From Prorocentrum cordatum (taxonomy: Eukaryota; Sar; Dinophyceae; Prorocentrales; Prorocentraceae), in contig CAUYUJ010008546.1 in the NCBI GenBank assembly GCA_963575745.1, forward strand, positions 149,469 to 213,468: a stretch of DNA of 64,000 nt, read 5' to 3'. Every line of letters starts with the position of its first letter. Position 1 is the stretch's first letter. Shown one piece after another: positions 51,555-62,058 of this stretch. Position numbers and translations under genes: made by a program. Under the pieces are notes generated by a model. It was not told where the DNA came from, did not search any database, and saw only the letters and a list, made by a program, of their open reading frames with translations.

Positions 51555-51695
51555 GGAAAGTGAGAAGGAGGGGTCCTTTGTCAGAAAGCGGCGGGACTTG
51601 TCAGAAGCCCTCCGGCCTTGAGAAGTTTCTTGTGTCTCTGGGGAACGCTTGCAGAATTTGTCAAAAGGCCGGGGGACTTCCGAGCCTTCTGGAAA
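51555..51695 (+). repeat. Dispersed ~140 bp repeat, copy B
   Basis: It aligns end to end with the reverse complement of 40133-40275 (shared blocks GTGAGAAGGA, AAAGCGGCGGGACTT or AAGGCGGCGGGACTT, AGAAGCCCTC.GGCCTT, GGGGACTTCCGAGCC). No coding capacity. Confidence 0.8.
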
Positions 51696-52895
51696 ACTGC
51701 CCACCCCTTCTAACTTCCCGCCGATCAGACGGTGTGGTGACCACGCCGTGTACAATCCGGTTCAACATGACCACTTTGGTGGGGCCGCCGCTCAGCAAGG
51801 AAACTTGGCGCGACAGCGGCCTGGCCTTGCGCGGCGGGGGCCCAGTTCAATGACCCCTTCAATAAATATTTTTTTTCTGGCGCGGTCCTGTCCTATGGCT
51901 CCTCAATCGGTGCCCAATGGTCTCCAAGCGGTCCCACGAAGACCTCTCAGAAATTGCTTCCCAACGTTGTCGGCCGCGCGGCCCCGAACCTCGCGGACTA
52001 CCGCGGGGGGCCCTCAAACGGTGTGGTGACCACGTCGTGTGGTGAGTCAGAGGGGATTCGGGATGGCCGCACGGCTGTGGGGCTTGGGTCGTTTTCGAAG
52101 GACGTCTCAGGCGGCTGGGGCCTCCAGGGTCCCAAAACCCAAAACCGTGCGGTGGCGGCCGGAGCTGTGAAGTCAGAGTCTGCCACCGCACCGTCTCGGG
52201 ACCGCCAGTTGTCTCCATCGGCACAATCGCAATGTGTACGGAAAGGTCGGGGCGAAGAAGGACCGCAGGTCTTGTCCGGTCTCCATCCTGACATCCTGGC
52301 GTCGTGGGGAAACTGCGACGGCAGGGTTTTGGCAGTTATTGGCCTCGAGGGGCATTGGCTGGGCCCCAGGGCCGTCAAAAGCGATCCTGGATGAAGAGCT
52401 TTTTAGGGAGGCACGAAGGGAACAAATCACGAAGTCCAATGTCTGGACAGGGTCAGGGTGTGTGTCGTCCACCGTCAGGGTATATCTAGATCCACCGCTT
52501 GAGAGTCGTGCCTTGGGTTCTCGAGGACCTCTCGAGGAGTGTTCTCCATCATTGCGATCGAAATTGGTACGGGAAACCTGGGGACGAAGAAGGACAGCAA
52601 GTCTTGTCCATGTTGGCCAGGAGTCGTCGTCGTTGCCGTCGCGGGCGTTGACCAATTGGGAGAGAAACTGCCTGCCCAGCAGCGACCGCTGTTGATTTTG
52701 GACGCCGCTTGCTGTCGGGGCTCCTCGTCTACCATCGTCCACCTCCAGAGCATACATACACACATTTGTATGTATGTTTGTAAATATGTATCGATCTATA
52801 AACACATGTAAGTACATAGTGTATGTTAGCTAGCGTCGGCCCCAAACAGTTCTTGATTGCAATGTATGCGGTGCAATCTAACTGGTGCGGTCCGT
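51696..52895. other. Duplicated non-coding segments, no gene recognised
   Basis: CGGTGTGGTGACCACG.CGTGT occurs at about 51729 and 52018. GTACGGAAAGGTCGGGGCGAAGAAGGACCGCAGGTCTTGTCC (52236-52277) recurs in diverged form at about 52570-52611, roughly 334 bp apart. An imperfect TGTATGTA-rich stretch lies at about 52745-52830. Apparent ~210-codon minus frames are not recognisable. Confidence 0.45.
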
Positions 52896-53535
52896 GTGCT
52901 GCAGTCTAGGTGGTGCAATCCATGTGGTGCAATCTGTGTGGTGCAAAGCAATGCGAAGCTATGCAAACTAAGGCTACGCAACGCAACGCAATGCAAATCA
53001 ATGCAAACAATGCACAGCAATGCGAAACACTGCAGCGCAATTCAAGGCAATGCAAAGCAGTGCAAGGCAATTCAAGGCAATGCAAGGCAATGCAAGGCAA
53101 TGCAAGGCGATGCAAATCAATCCAAGACAATGCAAAGCAATGCAAAGCAATGCAACGCATTCCAAGGCAAAGCAATGCACACCAACACACAACAATGCAT
53201 AGCAACTCACAGCGATGCAACACAGTGCAAATACATGCAAAGAGCAATGCGAACCACTGCGAAACAATGGAAAGCAATACATTGCCGTGCAATGCGATGA
53301 AAAGCAATGCAAAGCAATGCAACGGGATGCAAGTCAATGCAAATCTGTCCAAAGCAATGCAAAGCAATTCAGAGCCATGCAAAGCCTTGCGAATTACTGC
53401 AATGCCATTCAAAGCAATGCAGACAGATGCAAAGCGGCGCAACGCAATGCAAAGCAACGCAATGCGATTACAAGACGATTGCAATGCAATGCGATTGCAA
53501 TGCAATGCGATTGCATTCGCATTGCACGGGTGGCG
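52896..53535 (-). repeat. Pentamer satellite array, inverse orientation (GCAATGCAAA)
   Basis: The same family as 16370-17000 but reverse-complemented (AATGCAAAGC words). The left flank holds GGTGCAATC/GTGCTGCAGTC words mirroring the right flank of the first array. Frames through it (up to ~280 codons, Lys/Gln/Ala/Asn-rich) are artefacts. Confidence 0.9.
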
Positions 53536-53725
53536 GCGATGGGCGGGGGGCGACGGGCGGCCACAAGCCGCCTGGACTGGCACTGGCCCAACGGCGACGG
53601 CAACGACGGGCTGCGACGGGCGGCCACCAGCTGGCTGGAGCGGCACCCGGGTCCAGTTGCCAGCGGCGACGGCGGCTGCGACGGGCGGCTGCCACAAGCG
53701 GACCAGGTCGGGACCGGAGGATAGG
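53536..53725 (+). repeat. ~66-bp GC-rich tandem repeats
   Basis: Two to three units of GGCGACGG..GCGACGGGCGGCCACAAGC type lie directly after the pentamer array. Confidence 0.7.
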
Positions 53726-53789
53726 TACGGATCGTTACTTCAGTAGAGAACCCCTTGAATGCAAGAACAAACCCGAGGTGAAGAACAAC

Positions 53790-54810
53790 AACTCTACGAC
53801 CACCCCTCGGGTGGTAAGGAGGTTGGGGGGGGGAAGGAAAACCCACTAACAACAATTGCGATGACTGTGATGGCGGTGAGATGGCGCCGTCGATCTCGCG
53901 AACTTCAAGGTCGATCTCACCCTCGATCTCACAATCGCTCTCGATATCGATCGCACTACTGATCTCACGATCGATCTCACGATCGATCTCAATAGCCATC
54001 TCATAAGAGATCTCATTATCGAATAGATAAGAGATCTCACGAGACACCATCGGAACACCACGATGGGGACCCTCAGCCACGGCGGGACATCACCAGCCAA
54101 AGATCAGTTGTTATCGTTCTCGCAATCGATCTCACTATCGATTTCTCGATCTCACGATGGATCTCACGATCTCGATCTATTCATTATCGATCTCACAACT
54201 GATCTCACGAGCTACTATCGAGACACCACGGCGGGACACCTGGAGCCACCGTCGGGACACCCCGCACCACCGACGGGGCACCTCGCGTCACCGACGGGAC
54301 CCCCACGGCCACCACGCGCTTTTTTTTGGGGGGGGAGGGGGCGGACAACCAACCGCTTTGACAACTCCTAGCCACGGCGGCATCATTCTTTTCGCGCGCC
54401 CACGCAGCTTCGTCTCGCCCGCACGCACGTCACGAACACGACACCGAAACCGATTTCCAAGTGTAGGGGCGGCTCTCCGTTCCACTGCACTGCGATCTCA
54501 CCCCAACCCCCGGGACACGACGGGACACCACGGGACACCGTGGGACACCGCGAGCCACCGCTGGGCGGACGGACGGACGGGGGACGGGGGAAAATCATTT
54601 GTCTTGACTTCGCCCTAGCAACGGCGGACACCAAAGGACCCCACGGGACACCACGTGATACCGCGGGACACCGCTAGGGCCACCGCCAGACGGACGGACG
54701 GACGGACGGGGGAGAATCATTTGTCTTGAGTTCGCCCTAGCAACGGCGGACACCACGGGACACCATAGGACACTACGGGACACCACGGGACACCGCGGGA
54801 CACCGCCGGA
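53790..54810 (-). repeat. Composite repeat copy 1: terminal hairpin, CGATCTCAC block, GGGACACC block
   Basis: Read on the minus strand the order is a GTGTCCCGTGGT-type block, a GTGAGATCGATA-type block, then AACCTCCTTACCACCCGAGGGGTGGTCG. The last forms a hairpin with 7-bp perfect arms (53799-53805 with 53809-53815). The same order occurs in two + strand copies (55020-55643 and 61015-61760). Internal blocks are degenerate 12- to 16-bp units. It is interrupted by a GCAGCTTCG family member at about 54390-54500. Confidence 0.75.
54390..54500 (+). repeat. CGCGCGCCCACGCAGCTTCG family, copy 1
   Basis: Begins TTCGCGCGCCCACGCAGCTTCG and runs through CGCCCGCACGCACG, GACACCGAAACCGATTTCC and CTCTCCGTTCCACTGC. 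Other copies lie at 54860 and 56186 (both +) and 56446-56328 (minus). Confidence 0.8.
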
Positions 54811-54854
54811 CGGACGGACGGGGGATAATCATGTGTCTTGACGTCGCCCTAGCA

Positions 54855-54970
54855 ACGGCGGGTTCATTCTTCTCGCGCGCCCACGCAGCTTCGCCTCGCC
54901 CGCACGCACGACACGAACGAAACGAAACGATTTCCCGGTTGGGTGTCTCCGTTGCAGTGCGATCTCACCC
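54855..54970 (+). repeat. CGCGCGCCCACGCAGCTTCG family, copy 2
   Basis: Same block order as the copy at 54390 with small deletions (ACGAAACGAAACGATTTCC, GTCTCCGTTGCAGTGCG). Confidence 0.8.
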
Positions 54971-55019
54971 CTCAACTTCCGATCGGACGAAGGCAAAACA
55001 AATGATTCTCCCCCGTCCA

Positions 55020-55643
55020 ACCGTCCATCCAGTGTCCCGTGGTGACCCGTGGTGTCCTGAGGTGTCCTGTGTCCCGTGGTGTCCCGTGGTGTCACGTTGA
55101 GTGAGATCGATAGTGAGATCAATCGTGAGATCGATACTGAGATCGATGTGGTGCCCCGAGGTGTCCCGTGGTGTCCCGTGGTGCCCCAAAAAGTGAAATC
55201 GATAGTGAGATAATGAGACCGGTAGTGAGATCGACAGGTGTCCTGTGGTGTCCCGTGGAGTGATATCGATAGTGAGATCGATAGGGATATCGATCGTGAG
55301 ATCGATGTTGTGTCCCGAGGTGTCCCGTGGTGTCCTATGGTGTTCCGTTGGGCGACATCGATAGTGTGATCGATTGTGGGACCGATCGTGAAATCGAGAG
55401 GTGTCCCGCGGTGTCCCGTGGTGTCCCGTGGTAGTCCGTGGTGCCCCGTGTTGTCCCGTTGAGTGAGATCGATAGTGAGATCGATAGTGAGATCGACGAG
55501 TGTCCCGTGGTGTCCCGTTCAGTGAGACCGGTAGTGATATCGATTGAGTCAGTTGTTGGTTCCCCCCCTCTCCCCCCCGCACAACCTTCTTATCACCCGA
55601 AGGGTGGTCGTATCCTATACGACCACCCTGCGGGCGGGTGATA
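55020..55643 (+). repeat. Composite repeat copy 2 with terminal palindrome
   Basis: GTGTCCCGTGGT units are interleaved with GTGAGATCGATAG units, then GTTGGTTCCCCCCCTC, ACAACCTTCTTATCACCC and a near-perfect palindrome. Inner arms 55602-55613 and 55617-55628 pair fully round CCT; outer arms 55591-55598 and 55636-55643 also pair. With copy 1 it forms an inverted pair around 54.4-55.0 kb. Confidence 0.85.
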
Positions 55644-55873
55644 CGGAGATTGTGGGGGGCAGTAATGGGCAAAAGTGGTGATTGTTGTTCTGACGATGCC
55701 TGTGGGGCGGAGTCCAGTGAGTAGTGTGATTGTGCACGTGAGCGTGATGTGATGTGGCGATGTTGGCGAAGCGCACTCGACATTGTCGTGCAGCGCTGTC
55801 CCCGCGTGCGCTTATCAATCGCGCGAACCTCACCTCAGCGCAACGTGCGTGCTGCGGTGCCACAGTGACTGCC
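55644..55873. other. Short spacer, no gene recognised
   Basis: Only short frames. Nothing repetitive or coding stands out. Confidence 0.4.
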
Positions 55874-56185
55874 GGCCGCGGCCCAGCCTCAGGAGGATTT
55901 CGGGACACCAGCGGGATACCGGCGGGACACCGCGCGCCACTGGCCGCCAGAGGAGAATCATTTGGTCTGGCCGCGGCCCAGCCACAGGAGGCTTTCGGAA
56001 CACAAGCGGGACACCGGCGGGACACCGCGGGCCACTGGCCGCCGGAGGAGAATCATTTGGTCCGGCCGCGGCCCAGCCACGGGAGGCTTTTTGGACACCA
56101 GTGGGACACCGGCAGGACACAGTGCGCCACCGGCCGCCGGAGGAGAATCATTTGGTTCGGCCGCGGCCCAGCCACAGGAGGATTT
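55874..56185 (+). repeat. 95-bp tandem array, 3.3 units
   Basis: GGCCGCGGCCCAGCC starts at 55874, 55969, 56064 and 56159, an exact 95-bp period. Each unit contains GGGACACC words and ends AGGAGAATCATTTGGT. The same AATCATTTG-type ending occurs at about 54593 and 54715 next to GGGACACC blocks. Confidence 0.93.
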
Positions 56186-56446
56186 CCTCTCGCCCGCCCA
56201 CGCAGCTTCGCCTCGCCCGCACGCGCGCACGCACGGCACGCACGACACGGACCCGAAACCGAAATCGATTTCCTGGTAGGGGGGTCTCCGTTTCACGTCG
56301 GACTCACCCCCCAACCTCCGGTGCATTGGAGGTGGGGGGTGGGATCGCGGTGAAACGGAGACCCCCCGACCAGAAATTTGATTTCGGTTTTTGTGTTCGT
56401 GTCGTGCGTGCGGACGAGGCGAAGCTGCGTGGGCGGGCGAGAGAAG
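56186..56446. repeat. Fold-back inverted repeat (~130 bp arms)
   Basis: 56186-56319 and 56328-56446 are inverted copies of the GCAGCTTCG family with an 8-nt loop (GGTGCATT). Matches include CTCTCGCCCGCCCACGCAGC against the reverse complement at the far end and GGGGGGTCTCCGTTTCAC in the middle. Divergence between arms is modest. No coding capacity; resembles a fold-back or MITE-like element. Confidence 0.88.
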
Positions 56447-56462
56447 TGCACTTTTGCACATG

Positions 56463-56581
56463 TGAGTGAATGCGCGGCCCTTCCCGCGGGCCTGGACTGA
56501 TAATGATTGATGAGAGGTGTCTTTCCCTCCGCGGCAAAGTTGGCTCAGCAAAGGGATCGTATCACCTCCGTCATATCTACA
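56463..56581 (+). repeat. Left LTR-like repeat of the third copia element
   Basis: It begins TGAGTGA, contains CCCGCGGGCCTGGAC, TTGATGAGAGG and CCCTCCGC, and ends ATATCTACA. It is roughly three-quarters identical to 60830-60950. The TG...CA ends suit an LTR. TGGTGACAGG follows immediately. Confidence 0.65.
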
Positions 56582-58554
56582 TGGTGACAGGTCTGTGGTA
56601 ACGATCCTCCCAGGGAGAGACCCTCGGGCGAGGGGGGTCGCGGAATCTGCGCGGCAACGTGGCGGGCGAGCAGCTGGTCGGACCTCAGTTGTTCGACGCG
56701 CGTGGAGTTGGCAAGGTGCCAACCTTGAGCGACAAGCGCCAGGATTTCGAGGATGGCATCCTCCCGTTCGAGTCGTACTGCGGGCTGCTCGGATGGGCGG
56801 CAGGCCTGGGGCGTGCGCGAGACGCTGCTGCTGATGAGATGGGCGCAGACGCGCTCGGCGAGCAAGGGCAGTGAGTCGATCGCAGCTCGTGCCACGTGCT
56901 GGCGAGCACGACGAGGGCCACGGCGCAAAGCTTAGTGAAGCTGTGCGCGCGGCTACGGTTTCGAGGCGATGGGGCGGATCTACCACGAGCATCGCCCACG
57001 GTTGAAGGAACACGGCCAGATGGCCCGGCAGATTGTGACCCCGCTCTGGTAGAGAAGGAGTGCGAGGGCAAGGGGCGCTTCACGGAGGTGCACATCTCGC
57101 GGGGCGAGCTGATCTCGCGGCGCGAGCGCGCCGCGGGAGGGCGCGCAGAGCGCGAAGACGACCGCGACCATGACCCATGCGCCCGAGGAGGTCCAGACCA
57201 TGCTGCGGTCGGCCCAGACGGACGCCAGGGGCGACATGTGCAGACGGATGCCAGGTCAGCGGCGAACCCGCCCAATCGCGCGTCGAAAGATTGCTTCTGG
57301 CGCGACAGTGGCGGCATAGGCAACGCTGCAAGGCTGGGGGGGGGGGGGGGGGCTAGAGCTGGCAGAGGCCGCTGGACAGACGCAAGCAAGGGAAAGGGTA
57401 AAAGCAGAGATCGCGGGCCAGTGCGACTACAGCCGCAGGGCGGACCGCAAGACGGCGGGCCGCAGACAGCGAATCGGACGGGCCGGCAAACAGAGGCGCA
57501 GTTATTGAACAGGAGGGCGCCGAGGCACCGAATGCAATTGCGAATGTCGAGTTAGATGATGACTACGCGCGCGAGCGCTGCGATGGCGACCAGCTCTACT
57601 GCGCCGCGGTGCGCGCCGAGACGGGAGAGAACGGCTGCTGCGCGACGGGCGAGGGCAAGGGTCCGCGACGTTCACCACCCTGGACTCGGCGAGCGACTGC
57701 CACGTCGGGCCTACCTCGTTCGGCGGGGGCCGCGAGCAGAAGAGCGACGGCGGGCCGAGACTGCTGGGTGCCCGCAGGAGCCCGAAAGGCGGACAGGATC
57801 ACGACGGCCCCCATGGCGATGAACGACGACAAGGACGAGACCAAGCTGCTGAAGTCAAGCTTCAGGCTCGGCTGCAGCGCCCCCGAGCCCGCCCTTTCGC
57901 CGATCGCGGTGATGGACAGGGGCGCGGAGTTCTGGCCGAGCTCCAGGACTGGGCCGCGCGCGTGCCCAGGCGGGGGTCGCATCGAAGGCGCCCCGCTCGC
58001 GAGAAGGAGCAACGCGCCGGGCTTCGACGCGACGACCCCCCAGAGCTCGAAGGAGGCGATGGGGTTTCGCGGCGAGAGCGAACGCGAGCATCCCGTGCTG
58101 CAACCTGACGGCATGGGGCCGGGTACCTCACCCCGACAGCGGCGTCGAGGACATGCGATCGAGGCTGCGCGAGCTTGGGCGGCCGATCTAGCAGCCCCGG
58201 ACGAGGCCGTGCGACGTGGAGAGGAGAATCAACGCGCGCCAGGCGAAGATGAAGGAGCTGGAGAGGGGGCGCGAAGCGATCGCCCAGGGGGCGCCGACCA
58301 CAGCGCCGCGGATGGTTGCCGGCCCCTCCGAGCCCGCGCACGCAGAGCGAGCGGCGCTCGAGCCTCTGCGCCTTGCTCGAGCAGATGGGCGCGAGGCAGC
58401 GAGGCGACGGAGCCGCGCGAGACGCTGACCTTCGACCGGAAGGACACGGGCAAGGCGCCGTTGGCGCTGGAGGCTTGCTACCTGGAGTCGAACGGCGACT
58501 GCATGGGCGGACGCCGGCGACGAGGAGCCTCCAGCGGCGGGTATCTTCGCGACG
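56582..58554 (+). pseudogene. Gag / early pol remains of the third copia element, unassigned
   Basis: Short, frame-shifting segments. At 57555-57600 a stretch reads VELDDDYARERCDGDQLYCA, which has the look of a conserved linker near the start of copia RT, but its position before integrase sequence makes this uncertain. The rest is Arg/Ala-rich and compositional. No start, knuckle or protease DSG motif was identified. Confidence 0.3.
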
Positions 58555-58800
58555 ATTTTGGCGATGGCAGATCGGGGCACGCCGACGTTCAACGCGGCCT
58601 CCGTGCCGACGAAGATCGCGACGGAGTACCTCGTGATGAGCGCGTGCGGGTTCATCGGGGGCATGCACCTGACGGCGCTGGGCCTGAAGACGGACGGCGA
58701 ATCGACGATCGCGAACTCCTGCGGGAGAAGCTCGAGAAGGACGTCAAGCTGGACCTGAAGCAGGGCAACTTGAAGGACGGCGCCGCGAGGGGCCGATTCG
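58555..58800 (+). pseudogene. Integrase-core fragment of the third copia element
   Basis: PTKIATEYLVMSACGFIGGM then HLTALGLKTDGESTIANS (about 58600-58720). The KTDGE motif followed by a basic helix fits the second catalytic Asp of a retroviral-type integrase. In the next frame the helix continues LREKLEKDVKLDLKQG. The first Asp and the Glu were not found. Confidence 0.4.
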
Positions 58801-59510
58801 TTGGTTTCAAGCGAAGACGCGGACGCATGAGTTCGACTGGAACGGCGGCGCGGCGCGCAGATTGCGGCGGACCCAAGTGCAAGGTGGAGCGCGCAGGGGG
58901 GGGGGGGGGGCGTGGCCCAGGAGTTCAAGTGGATGGGGCAGCGGGGCGACGCGTTCGCTGCGAGCTCGTCGGGGCAGACGAGCAGGCTGGTGGACTTCTT
59001 TGGCATCGAGGAGGAGAACCACGGCGCGTTCATAGCGGACTGCGCGAAGGCGTGCTGCCATGCGGACCATGCGGAGAAGGCCTGCGCGGAGCCGCCAGCG
59101 GGGCGCCTCGCCATCCTGGCGGAGCTGGGAAGGCCGACGCACATCGTTTCGGAGCTGAACAAGATGTTGCCGGGACAGCGCGTGGCAGGCGCTGGCTGGT
59201 CTGACAAAGCGGCGAAGACGCTGGCAGGAGATGGGCTCGACTGATGCGAAGCGCTTCCCGCTGTTGCACTAACGCCGTGCGAAGGCTGTCGTGCTTGAGG
59301 TGCGCATTGGCGACTTCCGCGGCGAGGGGCCCATCTGGTACCTGGGCGGGGTCATCAGGGGGGCGCGCGAGGTGTTCGACTTGACGGCGGCGGGCGCGAT
59401 CAGGCAGGGGCGCAGCTCTCACTTGGGGCGGGACAGGTTGAGGCAGACGAACGGCGACGCGATGCCGAGGCCGAGCGCCAGGCACATCGAGAACTTTTTT
59501 CGTCGCGGGC

Positions 59511-60269
59511 ATGGGGAAGGCAAATCCAGCAATTGCCCCCGGCCTGGCCGAGCAGGAACCGCCCTGGAGCCCCAACCTGGACGAGATGGAGGTGGCAACG
59601 TTTCGCAGCGGCGTCGGGATTGCGCAATGCAGTTCACTTGCCAGAGCGGGCGTCCAACGAGACGCGCAGCTCCTGACCAGGAGCCTGCGCCAGCCGACGG
59701 AGGACGACTGGCGACGCTTGGTAAAGCTAGCGCGGTACCTGAAGGGAAGCAAGACTTACGGCGCGCTGATGAAGACACCGAGAGCGAGCAAGCTGGGGGC
59801 TATCGCTCAAGCTGGGCACGGACGCAGGCGCGGACTTCGCGACGCGCGAGACCACGCGAACGGCGATGACATGCGGAAACAAGAAATTGGACGGAGTGCA
59901 GTTCGCAGCGTTCGCTAGGCGGCATGGAGCGCAGGCCGCATCATCGGGGGAGGCGGAGCTCCTACGGAGCGCCTTCGGCGCGGCATGGGCGGCAAGCAAA
60001 CGCGTGCTGGAGTGGCTTTGCAACGAGGTCACGAGGGAGCAGTCGATCCACAGCAGCGCAGCGAAGGCGATGATCAAATGCGAGGGCGCCCCGTCGGGAA
60101 GGCGAAGCACCTCGACGCGCGGGCCCTGCGGGCCCAGCAGGTGCGCAAGATGCGCGGACTGAACGCGCGCGAAGAGGGCGGCGACAAGAACGTGACCGAC
60201 GCGGGCGCGAAGGAACGCCCTGCGGCGCGATTGGGGCACCTGCGAGAGCTAGCGGACATCGTGGTTTGA
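59511..60269 (+). pseudogene. RT-RNase H fragment of the third copia element
   Basis: FRSGVGIAQCSSLARAGVQR, then LTRSLRQPTEDDWRRLVKLA and RYLKGSKTYGALMK (59600-59775) form the RT-RNase H connection. In the +1 frame LGTDAGADFATRET gives the Asp-bearing RNase H block, then FARRHGAQAASSGEAELL the SSGEAE block (59905-59965). HSSAAKAMIKCEG gives the DSSAAI-like block. After another shift come GKAKHLDARALRAQQVRKMR and DKNVTDAGAKERPAARLGHL up to TGA 60267-60269. At least three indels are present; block order is complete. Confidence 0.72.
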
Positions 60270-60426
60270 GAGGGGATGGACAACCACAAGGAGCTCGAGG
60301 CCTGCGCCGTGACACCCGCGATTGCGAGCTGGGCAAAGCGGAGCTTGCTGGCCAAGCTGCTGGGCCAGGGGGCGACGTTGACTACGGAGGCCAGCGGGCG
60401 CAACGCCGAGGCGATACGACGCCGAG

Positions 60427-60732
60427 GTGATCAGCCCGAAGACGGCTATCGTCATGCACGACTGGATCGACGACTATTGGATCCACCTCGCGGTGGCCAT
60501 CCTGTTGTTCGCTTTCATGCTGGGCGCTAGGGTCGGCGTCAAGTGCGGCAGCTGCTACGCGAAGAAGAAAGATAAGAAAACGAAGTACGTCACTGGCAAG
60601 GGCCAGGGCAAACATAACCTGAAGGAAGTGAAGGAGCGGAAGCAGTTCGAGGACAGGCAGGGCCAGGCGTCGACGACGCCCGCGCATGCGAAACCGCGCT
60701 TCGCCCCGCTCCAAGAGCGCAGCTGCGGTTGA
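60427..60732 (+). CDS. Small single-pass membrane ORF near the 3' end of the third copia element
   Basis: The natural start is probably ATG 60454 (MHDWIDDYW), giving ~92 residues. The peptide has a short acidic N terminus, one clear hydrophobic segment (HLAVAILLFAFMLGARVGV, about residues 10-28), a Cys pair CGSC directly after it and a Lys-rich tail. It sits between RNase H and the right LTR-like repeat, the position of env-like genes in some LTR elements, but it is far too short for a classical envelope. It is intact while all neighbouring frames are broken. I do not recognise a family. Confidence 0.45.
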   Translation: MISPKTAIVMHDWIDDYWIHLAVAILLFAFMLGARVGVKCGSCYAKKKDKKTKYVTGKGQGKHNLKEVKERKQFEDRQGQASTTPAHAKPRFAPLQERSCG

Positions 60733-60829
60733 CGGTGCGCCATAAACTGGCGAGGAGAAGGCGATGAGAAGAGTGAGCGGCGGGGGCCCGAAGGCCGCTC
60801 GCGAGGTGGCGCCGTCGGGGCGCGCGCAT

Positions 60830-60950
60830 TGAAGTGAGCGCGCGCCCCCCCCCCGCGGGCCTGGACAGATTATGGTTGATGAGAGGGGTCTTGCCCTCCG
60901 CAGCCGAGTTGGATTTGGGAATGGATATCACCATTCCCATAATATCTACA
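60830..60950 (+). repeat. Right LTR-like repeat of the third copia element
   Basis: It begins TGAAGTGA, shares CCCGCGGGCCTGGAC, GTTGATGAGAGG and CCCTCCGC with the left copy, and ends ATATCTACA. A purine-rich GAGGAGAAGGCGATGAGAAGAG lies 55-75 bp upstream and could be a displaced polypurine tract. Confidence 0.65.
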
Positions 60951-61014
60951 ACCTTCCTCCTCTGGCTAGGGCGCCGCCGGGCCAAAAGACCGCCCCCGCG
61001 TGTTGTCCAGCGGT

Positions 61015-61765
61015 GGCCGGGGGAATCCCGCGGGTGTCCCGCCGGTGTCCCGTCGGTGTCCCGTCGGTGATGCGTCGGTGTCCCGTCAGTGCCCCGTCGG
61101 TGTCCTATCGGAGTCCCGTAGTGAGATCGATTGTGAGATCGATAGCGAGATCGAGTGAGAGTTCCATAGTGAGAGCGATAGTGAGATCGATCGTGGGATC
61201 GACAGTGAAACCGATAGTGGGGTCGATTGTGAGATCGATGGTGAGAACTATTGTAAGACCGATCGTGAGCTTGATTGTGGGATCGAGCGTGAGATCGATA
61301 GTGCGATCGGTCGTGCGACCGATCATGAGAGTGATGCCGAGGTCTATACCTAAATCGCCAGTGATTCCGCTAGTGGGTTTGATCGTGAGATCGATCGAGT
61401 GAGACGATCGTGAGGTCGATAGTGAGAGCGATGGTGAGACCGATGGAGATATCTATCGTGAGATTGATAGTGCGGTTGGCCGCGAACTCGATAGTATGGT
61501 CGATAGTGAAATGGTTCGAGTGGTACCGATTGTGAGATCGATCGTGAGATCGATCATGCGGTCGACAGTGGGAGTGATAGCGAGGTCGATAGCGATAGTG
61601 ATAGTCAAATCGCTAGTGATATCGATAGTGAGATCGATGATGACATCGGTAGTGGGACCGCTCGTGATATGGATCGGGATTTCGGTGGCGAGGTCGGTCG
61701 AGTGAGTCGTTGGTTCCTCCCCTCGTGAACCTCCTTATTTCCCGAAGGTTGGCCATATAGGCATA
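61015..61765 (+). repeat. Composite repeat copy 3
   Basis: GTGTCCCGTCGGT units (about 61035-61115), then GTGAGATCGATAGTGAGA-type units (61118-61690), then GTCGTTGGTTCCTCCCCTCGTGAACCTCCTTATTTCCCGAAGGTTGG. Same block order and same right end as copies 1 and 2, more diverged. Confidence 0.85.
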
Positions 61766-62058
61766 TGTATACATAGGTCCACTGTTTCACAGGCGCGCCC
61801 TGGGATCTCGAAGGCCCTTCGAGGGGTGGTGGATGTGGATGTCTGCGGGTATCTCCTGTCGGTGTAGCCCAGGCTTCTCGGGAGCCCGCGCTGATTTTTT
61901 GGACTGGCGCTGGACGCCCCTGGGCCCCTCCCCTCCCCTCCCTCCCTCTCTCGTCCCTTCCGCTGACCGCCCTCCATGTCGCTTGCAGCCCCTTCCTCCC
62001 TCATCCCCCTCCCCATGCTCTCTTCGTCCGGATGTTCAGTTGCCCTGGCTTGGGCAAT
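61766..62058. other. Spacer, no gene recognised
   Basis: CT-rich + strand; only compositional frames. Confidence 0.4.

Larger units (their letters stand above)
56463..60950 (+). mobile_element. Third copia-like LTR element, ~4.5 kb, decayed
   Basis: It is bounded by ~120 bp direct repeats that behave like short LTRs. Directly after the left one is TGGTGACAG, where a primer-binding site belongs. Inside, on the + strand, are integrase-like, RT-RNase H link, RNase H and 3' terminal fragments in copia order, plus a small membrane ORF. Target-site duplications were not found. Long G homopolymers (57339-57352, 58899-58910) and many frame changes mark decay. Confidence 0.65.
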
